DNA of 64,000 nt from FEN-1191 sp036490715 (GTDB taxonomy: Bacteria > Pseudomonadota > Gammaproteobacteria > Steroidobacterales > Steroidobacteraceae), in contig DASXDL010000026.1 of the NCBI GenBank assembly GCA_036490715.1, positions 124,001-188,000 on the forward strand. Reading direction: 5' to 3'. Under the pieces are notes generated by a model. The model saw nothing but the letters and a program-made list of their open reading frames with translations, searched no databases and was not told the origin of the DNA. Below, piece by piece: positions 35,101-42,811 of this stretch. How positions within the stretch are numbered: position 1 is the first letter of the stretch; every line of letters starts with the position of its first letter. The position numbers and the translations under genes were made by a program.

Positions 35101-35547
35101 GTCGATGTACTGGCTGACGTAGTACTCGTTCAGCCGCACCGCGCCGTAAGGGGCCAGCGCCAGATCCTGCGCATAGGTCAGATCAAGCCGCTGGCGCTGG
35201 GCGGTCGTGTTGTGTAGCCCGACGTGCCAGAACCAGGCGGCGGCCGCGCGCGCGAGTGACAGCGTGACGGTGTAGTCAATGCCTGCCCAGGTGCCGGCGC
35301 CCACCAGCCGGCTGCCGCCGCCTTCGAGCCGAAAGCGACTCGGGCTTTCGGGCCCCAGCAGCGGCGTGTAGCTGGCGCTGCGCTCGTGGCGACGCAGATA
35401 CAGGTTGGTCGGGCCGCCCTCGAGTTCGTTGCCGACAAACAGCAGCAGCGCGATTGCCTGATGGTCGAATCGGCACAGCGAGCCATTGCCATTGACCTGG
35501 GCCCGCAGCCCGGAAGCACTCGTAAGATTCATCGCCGCGCGATCCAT
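32179..35547 (-). CDS. GH94 glycoside phosphorylase, 1,2-beta-oligoglucan phosphorylase-like
   Basis: 1122 residues, much longer than cellobiose phosphorylase (about 800) and close to 1,2-beta-oligoglucan phosphorylases (about 1100). Seen: RHERSASYTPLLGPESPSRF, YVSQYIDHTPLRHPERGWI in the N-terminal beta-sandwich; WFAHNALVHYLSPRGLEQYSGGGWGTRDVCQGPVE at the start of the (alpha/alpha)6 barrel; HGDWNDSL near residue 764-769 with the general-acid Asp; FDRPMPYHGGLQRIFQRAESATFFGREIGLMYMHAHLRYA; and ANCYYSSSDAAFADRYQA. No signal peptide. It would convert beta-1,2-gluco-oligosaccharides plus phosphate to glucose 1-phosphate. ATG 35532 is an alternative start. The specificity is inferred from length, motifs and the GH144 gene nearby. 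Confidence 0.82.
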   Translation of the reverse strand: MDRAAMNLTSASGLRAQVNGNGSLCRFDHQAIALLLFVGNELEGGPTNLYLRRHERSASYTPLLGPESPSRFRLEGGGSRLVGAGTWAGIDYTVTLSLARAAAAWFWHVGLHNTTAQRQRLDLTYAQDLALAPYGAVRLNEYYVSQYIDHTPLRHPERGWIIASRQNQASEGRHPWSLIGSLRQAEEFATDALQLHGLASRAGDEPGGLTGKLPARRLQHEHSMVIVRDGPMALEPGARIAAGFFGLLVPDHPNATAAEDLSQVGPTLALPEAIAPDAAPEARGLESAQTLFSPATLVNGLPLNAALAQRLFGSQWRHDEVDAQGELQSFFHGADRHVVLATKERRVLRPHGHLLRTGHHLTPDESGLTSTVWMSGVFHSMVTQGHVSINRFLSSTHTYLGLFRSHGQRIFIERAGGWQLLNVPSAFEMSPDECRWIYRCEDALMEVRAGARTGPQELSLSIAVLEGGPSRFLVSHHLALGGDDGSAEGGFAWRHEGARIKFTAGPDTDIGRRFPDGSFEIAAVAGTVLEQVGGDELLFRDGASRGQPFCCLVIAASRSAELRLRGQLIKSDPRTIQHGTRSESLIPHIGLYSDKHDALLGRATGLADMVPWFAHNALVHYLSPRGLEQYSGGGWGTRDVCQGPVELLLALGRIAPIRDLLTRVFAAQNPDGDWPQWFMFFERERGIRAGDSHGDIVFWPLLVLAQYLIASGDAAVLDEPVRFFDARSESAGERCSLWQHAQRALALIGRRVIAGTALAAYGHGDWNDSLQPADPALREHMCSAWTVTLHFQMLTLLARALRSIGRDTEAAELAQQAAQVREDFQRLLLVDGVLTGYVIFEPQGGRRYLLHPADRSTGVHYSALAMIHAILEDLLTPAQAREHLRLIQQHLSADDGVRLFDRPMPYHGGLQRIFQRAESATFFGREIGLMYMHAHLRYAQALAHVGEAERFFQALCQANPIGISALVRCATPRQANCYYSSSDAAFADRYQASEEYRRVTEGGIGLDGGWRVYSSGAGIALGLIVRAFLGLSCEADVLRVDPVMPRSLDGLQARTWLLGAVVEARYRVGPRGCGVRALRLNGRPLAFSLAPNPHRRGAALANLAQVRSRLGVETNTLEIELG

Positions 35548-35586
35548 GCATCGATCGTATCGGCCGTGGCAGGTAAACTCCAGCGC

Positions 35587-36147
35587 ATGCAGGAGCGCGA
35601 CCGGAAAGACGCCGGCTGCCGGATCCGCGCTGCGACACCTGAGCCGCAGCTCGCCCAGCAGCTGGCCGATGTGCTGATCGATTGCGTCGAAGGGGGCGCT
35701 TCGGTGAGCTTCATGTGGCCCCTAACGCCGGCGCGCGCGCTGCAGTTCTGGCACCAGGTCCTGGCCAGCGCCCAGCGTGGCGAGCGCATCGTGCTGGTGG
35801 CCGAGGACGATCGCAGCGGCAGCATCGAAGGCACGATCCAGATCGTCTTCGCCTTAGCCGATAACCAGCCGCATCGAGCCGACATCGCCAAGATGCTGGT
35901 GCATCGACGCGCGCGGCGGCGCGGCGTGGGCGCGGCGCTGCTGCAGGTGGCGGAAGAATTCGCGCTGGCCGCAGGTCGCACGCTGCTGGTGCTGGACACG
36001 GTGACCGGCAGCGATGGCGAGCGGCTGTATACGCGCATGGGCTGGCAGCGCGTCGGCGTGATCCCTAACTACGCCTTGTGGCCGGATGGCACACCCTGCG
36101 ACACCACCTACTTCTATAAGTCTCTACCAGCCGGAAGGAGCCCATGA
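35587..36147 (+). CDS. GNAT family N-acetyltransferase
   Basis: 186 residues from ATG at 35587 (open frame extends to 35386 over the divergent GH94 gene; rejected). GNAT core: VLVAEDDRSGSIEGTIQIVF, ADIAKMLVHRRARRRGVGAALLQVAEEFA (the acetyl-CoA loop RRRGVGAAL), LLVLDTVTGSDGERLYTRMGWQRVGVIPNYAL. Cytoplasmic. Substrate cannot be told. Its TGA overlaps the ATG of the following membrane protein by 4 nt, so the two are translated together. Confidence 0.88.
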   Translation: MQERDRKDAGCRIRAATPEPQLAQQLADVLIDCVEGGASVSFMWPLTPARALQFWHQVLASAQRGERIVLVAEDDRSGSIEGTIQIVFALADNQPHRADIAKMLVHRRARRRGVGAALLQVAEEFALAAGRTLLVLDTVTGSDGERLYTRMGWQRVGVIPNYALWPDGTPCDTTYFYKSLPAGRSP

Positions 36148-36905
36148 ACCAGAGTGCCGCAGCGGTAGTAAGTAAGGTGCCGGAAGTCACCGTACTTTTC
36201 TGGATCATCAAGATCGCTGCCACGACGCTGGGCGAGACCGGCGGTGATGCTGTCAGCATGTCGATGAACCTGGGATATCTGATAAGCACCGGCATCTTTG
36301 CCGCGATCTTCGTGCTGGTGGTCGCGGCCCAGATCCGGGCCACGCGCTTTCATCCGCTGCTCTACTGGCTGACGATCATCGCCACCACGACCGTCGGCAC
36401 GACGCTGGCCGATTTTGCCGATCGCTCGCTCGGCATCGGTTATGCCGGTGGCTCCGCGCTGCTGCTGTTGCTGCTGCTGGCGTCGCTGGCAACTTGGTAC
36501 TGGGCGCTGGGATCGGTGGCCGTGGCCTCGGTGCGTACGCCACGGGCTGAAGGCTTTTACTGGATCACGATCATGTTCTCACAGACGCTGGGCACGGCCT
36601 TGGGCGATTGGACCGCCGACACCGAGCGCCTAGGCTACGCCGGCGGCGCGCTGGTGTTCGTGGGGCTGCTGGGGCTCGTGGCCGCAGCCTACTTCTGGAC
36701 GCGGCTGTCGCGCACCGCACTGTTCTGGGCGGCCTTCATCCTGACGCGGCCGCTGGGGGCCGTGCTGGGGGATCTGCTCGACAAGCCGGTGAGCTCGGGC
36801 GGCATGGCACTGAGCCGCTACGTCGCCTCACTCGCTCTGGTGGTTTTCATCCTCGCGGCGATCGCGATCTTCCCGCAGCGGCCCGCGCGCCAGGCCGCAC
36901 ACTGA
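36144..36905 (+). CDS. COG4705-type integral membrane protein with fourfold internal repeat
   Basis: 253 residues, almost entirely hydrophobic, about eight helices. Four copies of one unit are visible: FWIIKIAATTLGETGGD, YWLTIIATTTVGTTLAD, YWITIMFSQTLGTALGD and FWAAFILTRPLGAVLGD, each followed by a Gly/Tyr or Gly/Met turn and a second helix. The polar residues (K, T, E/D) recur within the membrane at equal spacing, which suggests a pore or ion-binding path. Matches, as I recall it, the uncharacterised COG4705 family. Coupled to the GNAT gene by ATGA overlap with an upstream GGAAGGAG ribosome site. Function unknown. Confidence 0.82.
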   Translation: MNQSAAAVVSKVPEVTVLFWIIKIAATTLGETGGDAVSMSMNLGYLISTGIFAAIFVLVVAAQIRATRFHPLLYWLTIIATTTVGTTLADFADRSLGIGYAGGSALLLLLLLASLATWYWALGSVAVASVRTPRAEGFYWITIMFSQTLGTALGDWTADTERLGYAGGALVFVGLLGLVAAAYFWTRLSRTALFWAAFILTRPLGAVLGDLLDKPVSSGGMALSRYVASLALVVFILAAIAIFPQRPARQAAH

Positions 36906-37092
36906 TCGGATTAGTCCCCTCCATTCGGGGGCTTAGGGCGCGATTCTCAGGGCGGCTTCACCGGCCGGCGCACCAACCTGTCATTTTCTACAGCTAGTCA
37001 GCATTAACGACTGGTGACAGGCTGGCGTGGCTGAGGTGGATTCGCCGCGGGCGGTTCGGCCCTCCCCGCTCTTCGCGCGCGGCGATCATTTG
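36906..37092 (+). ncRNA. Possible structured RNA region in a 385-nt intergenic gap
   Basis: No protein gene is seen between 36906 and 37290. CCTGTCA (36977-36983) pairs with TGACAGG (37015-37021); inside, CTAGTC (36994-36999) pairs with GACTGG (37009-37014) around a 9-nt loop, leaving a 10-nt one-sided bulge. A terminator follows at 37093. The arrangement could be an sRNA or a leader RNA for the downstream lipoprotein gene. It matches no riboswitch class I recognise. Confidence 0.35.
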
Positions 37093-37121
37093 CCCGCCAC
37101 TTCACGGTGGCGGGTTTCTTT
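37093..37121 (+). terminator. Rho-independent terminator
   Basis: CCCGCCAC (37093-37100) and GTGGCGGG (37107-37114) form a perfect 8-bp stem with loop TTCACG, followed by TTTCTTT. It lies 188 nt after the membrane-protein gene and 170 nt before the lipoprotein gene, so it either ends the upstream transcript or caps a small RNA. Confidence 0.75.
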
Positions 37122-37290
37122 CAGCCGATTCCCACAGCCGAATATGACAAATCGCGGCCGCAAGCCCTGCGACCGCTCGTAATAATTACACGCTTGCGCG
37201 GTTGGGCCTTTGATAGATTTCCCGCGCGCACCGTCATCTCGGGCTGCTGCGTCTACAACAGGGGATCCCTGCGGGGATTGGATAACAAGG

Positions 37291-40200
37291 ATGCGTCAGC
37301 GTTCGCTTCGACCGCGCGCCAGCAGTGTACGTCTCGCTCGTACTTTTATTGCCAGCTTGATGGCGCTGGTCGTGGTGGCGTGCCTGGATTCGAAGTCGGG
37401 CGACACCGATGCCGGCAGCACCGATTCGAACTCCGGCACAGACACCGCTGAGATCGCGGTTCACGTGACGCCGGCCTCGGCGTCGGTGCCCGCCGGCGGC
37501 GGTACCGTGGCATTCGCGGCCACGGTCACCAACAGCGCCACTGCCAGCGTCTCCTGGCAGGTGTCGGGCATTCCCGGCGGCAACGAGCAGGTCGGAACGA
37601 TCTCGGTGGAGGGCGTGTATGCCGCGCCCGTCGAGGTACCCTCGCCGGCCACCGTCATGGTCACCGCGGTCGCCGACGCCGATCCCAGCAAGAGCGCGAC
37701 CGCGCCGGTGATCGTGATGGCGGCGGCGAGTTCGTCATCGTCCAGCAGTTCCGGGTCAAGCAGCTCCAGCTCGAGCAGTTCCGGGTCAAGCAGCTCCGGC
37801 TCGAGCAGTTCCGGTGCCAGCAGCGCCGCTCCGAGCATCCCAACCAACCTTGCCACGACCGCCATCGCGCCCGGTAGCATCGGCTTGAGCTGGAGCGCCT
37901 CCTCCGATAGCGGCGGCCCCGGCGTGGGCGGCTATCACGTCTATCGCAACAGCGCGCTGGTGGCTTCGGTCGCCACCGCGAGCTACACCGACACGCCATT
38001 GGTGGCCTCAACCACCTATCACTACCAGGTGGCCGCATTCGACCGCGCTGCCACGCCCCGGGTGTCGGCACAGTCCTCGGTTCTGACTGTGACGACAGCG
38101 GCCGATACACAGCCCCCGAGCGTGCCGGGCGGCCTTGGCGCCGCCGCGATATCGGCCACCGGTCTGACGCTGAGCTGGTCGGCATCGACCGATCAGCCGG
38201 TTCCCGGCGCCAGCGGCGTGGGCGGCTATTACGTCAATCGCAACGGCGTGCGCGTGGCGACGGTGACCAGCGGCACGAGCTTCTCCGACAGCGGCTTGGT
38301 CTCGGGCAGCAGCTACAGCTACCAGGTCGCCGCGTTCGACAAGGCGGCAGCGCCGAACGTATCGGCACTGTCCGCTGCGCTTGCGGTCACCACCGTACAC
38401 GACACCAGCGCCCCGACGGTGCCAGCGGGTCTGGCCGCGACCACCATTGCCACCGGTAGCGTGTCGCTGAGCTGGAGCGCCTCTGCCGACTTGCCCAATC
38501 CAGGCGGCACCGGTGTCGGGGGCTACTACCTGTATCGCAACGGCGCGCGCGTCGCGACGGTCACCGCTGGAACCAGCTACCAGGATAAACCGCTGACGGC
38601 ATCGACCCCCTACAGCTACCAGGTCGCGGCCTTCGACAACGCCGCCACGCCCAATATCTCGGCGCTTTCGGCGATGCTCAACGTAACCACCCTCGCCGAC
38701 ACGCAGGCACCCACGGTGCCGAGCGGACTGAACGCCTCGGGAGTGAGCGGCACTGGACTGACCTTGGGCTGGGGCGCCTCGACCGATCTGCCCAATCCCG
38801 GCGCCGTCGGCGTCGGCGGCTATTACGTGTATCGCGGCGGTGTACGCATCGCCAGCGTCACCAATGGCACCAGTTTCACGGATTCAGGGCTGACCGCATC
38901 GACCAGCTACAGCTACCAGGTCGCCGCCTTCGACAAGGTCACACCGACACCGAACGTTTCGGCGCTGTCAGCGGCCTTTGCCGCCAGCACCGCCGGTGAC
39001 ACGCAGCCGCCGACCGTGCCGGCCGGGCTTGCCGCCTCGAACGTCTCGGTGGCCGGCGTGACGCTCAGCTGGGGCGTCTCAACCGATTTGCCCAACCCCG
39101 GCGGCACCGGTGTCGGCGGCTATTACGTCTATCGCAACGGTACCCGGGTAGGAACCGTCGCCACCGCCAGCTTCACCGACGGCAACCTGACCGCCTCGAC
39201 CACGTACAACTACCAGGTGGCCGCGTTCGACAAGGCGTCCACCCCCAATGTCTCGGCACTGTCTGGAGCATTGCCGGTCACCACACTGCCGGACACGCAG
39301 CCACCGACCGTGCCGACCGGACTGACCGCCACCAACGTCGGCCTGTCCAGTGCCACGCTGAGCTGGAACGCCTCGAGCGACTTGCCCAATCCCGGTGCCA
39401 CCGGCGTCGGCGGCTACATCGTCTATCGGGGCGGCGTCAGCCTTACCACCACGTCCGCGACCGGCTATACCGACAACGGGCTGACGCCGGGCACCAACTA
39501 CAGCTATCAGGTGGCGGCCTTCGACAAGGCGACACCGGCAAATACCTCGTCAATGTCCGCGGCCTATGCGCTGACCACCAAGAGCAACATGACCGTGACG
39601 CCGGCCAATGCCGCGCTGACCGAGTCGCAGACACAGCAATTCACCACCAATGCTGCCGGCGGCACCAGTCTCAACTGGTACGTCGATGGCGTCCAAGGCG
39701 GCAGCACGGCGCTCGGTACGATCAGCAGCAGCGGCCTGTACACGCCGCCATCCACACCCGGCACACACACGGTGAAGGCCGCGAGCAGCAGCAACCCGAG
39801 CGCGAGCGGCACCGCCGCGGTTGCGGTCACCAATCTGCACGGCCTCACGACCTATCAATACGATCTGGCGCGCACCGGCCAGAATCTGCAGGAATACGCG
39901 TTGACTCCAGCCAGCCTGTTGAGCGGCAGTTTTGGCAAGCTGTGGTCCTGCGCACTCGACGGCATCGTGTATGCGCAGCCGCTGTACATGGCCAACCTGC
40001 CGATCGGTGGCGGCACGCACAATGTGCTGTTCGTCGCCACCATGCACGACTCGGTCTACGCCTTCGACGCCGACAGCGGCAGCTGTCAGCCGCTGTGGAA
40101 GACCAGCTTCATCAGCACCGGCGTCACTACCACGCCCACCACCTGTGGCGACACGCCGACGGAATACGGCATCACCGGCACACCGGTCATCGACCCGGTG

Positions 40201-41397
40201 TCGCAGACGCTGTACCTGGTGGCCTCGACCAACGAGAGCACCGGCACCGTGCAGCGTGTTCATGCACTGAATATCCTGAACGGCAGCGACCGCGTCGCGG
40301 CGCCGGCCATTACGGCCCAGGTGCCTGGAAACGGCGACGGTGGCATCACGGTGAGCTTCAACGCCCTGCAGGAAAACCAGCGGCCGGGCCTGGCACTGAC
40401 CAACGGCAACGTCTACATCAGCTGGGCGTCTCACTGCGACACCAGCTCGGCGTCATGGCACGGCTGGCTGATGAGCTACAGCGCCAGCACGCTGGCACAG
40501 ACCGGAAAACTGAACATCACACCCAACGGCAGCTGGGGCGGCATCTGGATGTCAGCGGCAGCCCCGGCGGTTGATTCCACCGGCACCAACCTGTACCTGT
40601 CCACCGGCAACGGCGCGTTCAACAACACCGCCAGTGCGCTGCCGGCATTGACTCCCAACAACAACTTTGGTGAGTCGTTTCTGAATGTCGATCCGACCAA
40701 CCTTGAGGTCCAGGACTTTTACACGCCGTCGCAATATGCGGCGTGGACCTCGGCCGACCTGGATATCTCCTCCGGCGCGGTCACGATCCTGCCCGATAAC
40801 ACCGGGCCGGCCGGACATCCGAACGTGTTGGTTGGCACCGACAAGCAGGGCCATCTGTGGATGATCGATCGCAACCACATGACCGGTTATGTGCCCGGTA
40901 TGGACAAGACGGTGCAGTACCTGAGCCTGCCGCACGCCACCGTCTATGCGATCCATTCGGCGCTGGGCTATTGGAACGGGACACTCTATATCTCCGTCGG
41001 CGGCGGCCCTCTGATGGCGTTCCAGCTGACGGCCGCCGGCCTGGTGCCCTCCACCGGCAGCGGCAGCCCCGCAACGGCCGTGGCGGCTTCACAAACCCAG
41101 CAGACCTATAGTTTCCCCAATCCGACGCCGTCGATCTCCGCCTCACCCACCGGTAACGCAATCGTCTGGGTGCTGGATAACCACGCCAACGGCGCCGGCG
41201 GCAGCAGCGCTCCGCTGGGGCCGGCGATTCTGCGCGCCTACGATGCCACCAATCTTGCCACGATGCTGTATTCGAGCTCGACACGGTCCGCCGACACGGC
41301 CGGCAACGCCTCGAAGTTCATCGTGCCGGTGGTCGCCAACGGCCACGTCTACGTTGTAGGCCACGATGCCTTGACCGTTTACGGCCTGTCGCCCTAA
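37291..41397 (+). CDS. Giant lipoprotein: Ig-like domain, Ser-rich linker, six FnIII repeats, Ig-like domain, PQQ-type beta-propeller
   Basis: 1368 residues from ATG at 37291; lipobox VVAC places the lipidated Cys at 31. Order: bacterial Ig-like domain (IAVHVTPASASVPAGGG ...), a Ser/Gly linker (about 145-182), six fibronectin-III repeats of about 99 residues (each P(T/S)VP.GL ... LSWSAS.D.PNPG..GVGGYYVYRNG ... YQVAAFDKA ... TT), a second Ig-like domain (MTVTPANAALTESQTQQF), then a ~500-residue domain (YQYDLARTGQNLQEYALTP, YAQPLYMANL, VATMHDSVYAFDADSG, MIDRNHMTGY) like PQQ/pyrrolo-quinoline-type propellers. Probably a surface-anchored polymer- or cell-binding protein. The sugar dehydrogenase gene follows 44 nt later. 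Confidence 0.85.
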   Translation: MRQRSLRPRASSVRLARTFIASLMALVVVACLDSKSGDTDAGSTDSNSGTDTAEIAVHVTPASASVPAGGGTVAFAATVTNSATASVSWQVSGIPGGNEQVGTISVEGVYAAPVEVPSPATVMVTAVADADPSKSATAPVIVMAAASSSSSSSSGSSSSSSSSSGSSSSGSSSSGASSAAPSIPTNLATTAIAPGSIGLSWSASSDSGGPGVGGYHVYRNSALVASVATASYTDTPLVASTTYHYQVAAFDRAATPRVSAQSSVLTVTTAADTQPPSVPGGLGAAAISATGLTLSWSASTDQPVPGASGVGGYYVNRNGVRVATVTSGTSFSDSGLVSGSSYSYQVAAFDKAAAPNVSALSAALAVTTVHDTSAPTVPAGLAATTIATGSVSLSWSASADLPNPGGTGVGGYYLYRNGARVATVTAGTSYQDKPLTASTPYSYQVAAFDNAATPNISALSAMLNVTTLADTQAPTVPSGLNASGVSGTGLTLGWGASTDLPNPGAVGVGGYYVYRGGVRIASVTNGTSFTDSGLTASTSYSYQVAAFDKVTPTPNVSALSAAFAASTAGDTQPPTVPAGLAASNVSVAGVTLSWGVSTDLPNPGGTGVGGYYVYRNGTRVGTVATASFTDGNLTASTTYNYQVAAFDKASTPNVSALSGALPVTTLPDTQPPTVPTGLTATNVGLSSATLSWNASSDLPNPGATGVGGYIVYRGGVSLTTTSATGYTDNGLTPGTNYSYQVAAFDKATPANTSSMSAAYALTTKSNMTVTPANAALTESQTQQFTTNAAGGTSLNWYVDGVQGGSTALGTISSSGLYTPPSTPGTHTVKAASSSNPSASGTAAVAVTNLHGLTTYQYDLARTGQNLQEYALTPASLLSGSFGKLWSCALDGIVYAQPLYMANLPIGGGTHNVLFVATMHDSVYAFDADSGSCQPLWKTSFISTGVTTTPTTCGDTPTEYGITGTPVIDPVSQTLYLVASTNESTGTVQRVHALNILNGSDRVAAPAITAQVPGNGDGGITVSFNALQENQRPGLALTNGNVYISWASHCDTSSASWHGWLMSYSASTLAQTGKLNITPNGSWGGIWMSAAAPAVDSTGTNLYLSTGNGAFNNTASALPALTPNNNFGESFLNVDPTNLEVQDFYTPSQYAAWTSADLDISSGAVTILPDNTGPAGHPNVLVGTDKQGHLWMIDRNHMTGYVPGMDKTVQYLSLPHATVYAIHSALGYWNGTLYISVGGGPLMAFQLTAAGLVPSTGSGSPATAVAASQTQQTYSFPNPTPSISASPTGNAIVWVLDNHANGAGGSSAPLGPAILRAYDATNLATMLYSSSTRSADTAGNASKFIVPVVANGHVYVVGHDALTVYGLSP
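37724..37833 (+). repeat. Short tandem repeat encoding the Ser/Gly linker
   Basis: Repeats of the type GAGCAGTTCCGG / CAAGCAGCTCC encode Ser-rich runs with periodic Gly. Such arrays can change length by slippage, so linker length may vary between strains. Confidence 0.75.
37834..39585 (+). repeat. Six tandem FnIII-coding repeats, period about 297-300 nt
   Basis: Units begin near 37834, 38110, 38410, 38710, 39009 and 39303 with CC(C/G)A(C/G)(C/G)GTGCC-like sequence. They are highly alike at both DNA and protein level, implying recent duplication or homogenisation by recombination. The same periodicity makes repeated antisense open frames, which are not genes. Confidence 0.85.
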
Positions 41398-41441
41398 CGT
41401 CTTTCAGTTCACGCCCTGCCCCGGGCTGTTACGGAGAGCGT

Positions 41442-42761
41442 TTGGATATCACCGCGATGACTGCGCGCTTTGCCGCGGCGGCGACCGTGCTGCTGTGGAG
41501 CGCATTGCAGGTACTGTCGATCCCAGCAGCGCGGGCCGACTCGCCCGCAGCGGCACCCCCCGCTGAGGCGCCTTTTTCCGACTATCGAAACGAGGCGCCC
41601 GGGCGCACGGTCCACATCACGATCGCCGATCTGCCGGCGCCGTTCGCCACCCCGTCAGCGACCAACACCGGAGCTCTGGTGCCGCGACCTGCCGATGTGC
41701 TGCCGCGTGCGCCGGCCGGCTTCAAGGTGAATCTGTACGCCGATGGACTGTCCCATCCGCGCGTCATCCGCGTGGCGCCCAACGGTGATGTGTTCGTGGC
41801 CGAGTCCAGCGCCGGCCGCATCCGCGTATTCCGCGGGCTCGACGCCGAAGGCAAGCCGCAACGTAGCCAAGTGTTCGCAAGCGATCTACACAGTCCCTAT
41901 GGGCTGGCCTTCTTCCCCGCCGGCGATCATCCGCGCTGGCTGTACGTGGGTGATACCGATGCGGTGCTGCGCATCCCGTACCAGGTCGGCGATCTTCAGG
42001 CCTCGGCGGCACCCACGCGCATCGCCTCGCTGCCCAGCCGCGGTCACTGGACCCGCGATCTGGCCTTCTCGGCCGATGACAAGACGCTCTACGTCGCCGT
42101 CGGCTCCAGGTCGAATCTCGACGACCCGGATACCAATCGCGCGGAGAAGAACCGCGCCGATATCCTCGCGTTTCGTCCCGATGGATCGGGTCGGCGGATA
42201 CATGCCTCGGGCCTGCGCAACCCTGCCGGGATCGGCATCGACCCGCAAACCGGCCAGCTGTGGTGTGCCGTCAACGAGCGCGACGGCTTGGGCGACAACC
42301 TGGTGCCTGACTACATCAGCAGCGTGCGGGCACAGGGCTTCTATGGTTGGCCGTGGTGGTATCTGGGCGCGCACCCGGATCCTCGGTTGCAGGCCAAGCA
42401 TAAGGAACTCGAGCAGCGCGCGATCGTACCGGACGTGCTGCTGCAACCGCATGACGCGCCGCTGCAGATTACCTTCTACCGCGGCCGGCAGTTTCCGCCG
42501 CAGTATTTCGGCGACATCTTTGCCAGCTCCCACGGCTCGTGGAATCGTTCGGTGCGCACCGGCTACGAGATCATCCGCGTGCCATTGCACCAGAGCGGTC
42601 ACGCCAGCGGCGATTATCAGGACTTCCTGACCGGCTTCGTGCTGCCGGATGGGTCCGTGTGGGGCACTCCGGTCGGCGTCACGGTCGCCGCCGATGGCGC
42701 GTTGCTGGTGACCGACGATGGATCAAATTCGATCTGGCGGGTGCAGTACGTCGGGCCGTAA
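41442..42761 (+). CDS. Secreted PQQ-dependent sugar dehydrogenase (sorbosone/soluble glucose dehydrogenase family)
   Basis: 439 residues if started at TTG 41442, which has GGAGAG five nt upstream; ATG 41457 is the alternative. Signal peptide ends around ARADS. Six-bladed propeller marks: GFKVNLYADGLSHPRVIRVAPNGDVFVAES, SPYGLAFFP, HWTRDLAFSADDKTLYVAVGS, ASGLRNPAGIGIDPQTGQLWCAVNERDGLGDNLVPDYI, and VTDDGSNSIWRVQ. Such enzymes oxidise aldoses or sorbosone in the periplasm with PQQ. It follows the giant lipoprotein closely and fits the several PQQ-linked genes of this window; true substrate unknown. Confidence 0.88.
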   Translation: MDITAMTARFAAAATVLLWSALQVLSIPAARADSPAAAPPAEAPFSDYRNEAPGRTVHITIADLPAPFATPSATNTGALVPRPADVLPRAPAGFKVNLYADGLSHPRVIRVAPNGDVFVAESSAGRIRVFRGLDAEGKPQRSQVFASDLHSPYGLAFFPAGDHPRWLYVGDTDAVLRIPYQVGDLQASAAPTRIASLPSRGHWTRDLAFSADDKTLYVAVGSRSNLDDPDTNRAEKNRADILAFRPDGSGRRIHASGLRNPAGIGIDPQTGQLWCAVNERDGLGDNLVPDYISSVRAQGFYGWPWWYLGAHPDPRLQAKHKELEQRAIVPDVLLQPHDAPLQITFYRGRQFPPQYFGDIFASSHGSWNRSVRTGYEIIRVPLHQSGHASGDYQDFLTGFVLPDGSVWGTPVGVTVAADGALLVTDDGSNSIWRVQYVGP

Positions 42762-42764
42762 CAG

Positions 42765-42795
42765 CGACCGCGCAGCGTAACAGCCTGCGCGGTCG
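42765..42795. terminator. Inverted repeat between convergent genes, possible bidirectional terminator
   Basis: CGACCGCGCAG (42765-42775) and CTGCGCGGTCG (42785-42795) form a perfect 11-bp stem around a 9-nt loop, exactly in the 50-bp space between the sugar dehydrogenase and the UrcA gene. No T-run on either side, so an intrinsic terminator is uncertain. Confidence 0.4.
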
Positions 42796-42811
42796 ATGCT
42801 CGAGCGACCGA

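Noticed and set aside
36906..37290. tRNA or known riboswitch in the large gap
   Set aside because: No cloverleaf, GTTCRA-type arm or recognised aptamer core was found; only the stem and terminator reported above.
38319..39401. Series of short minus-strand open frames with similar starts (MPPGLGKS type)
   Set aside because: They are antisense copies produced by the FnIII repeat units.
37834..39585. Regularly spaced repeats considered as a CRISPR array
   Set aside because: The period is about 300 nt, repeats are translated as FnIII domains, and there are no short palindromic repeats with unique spacers.
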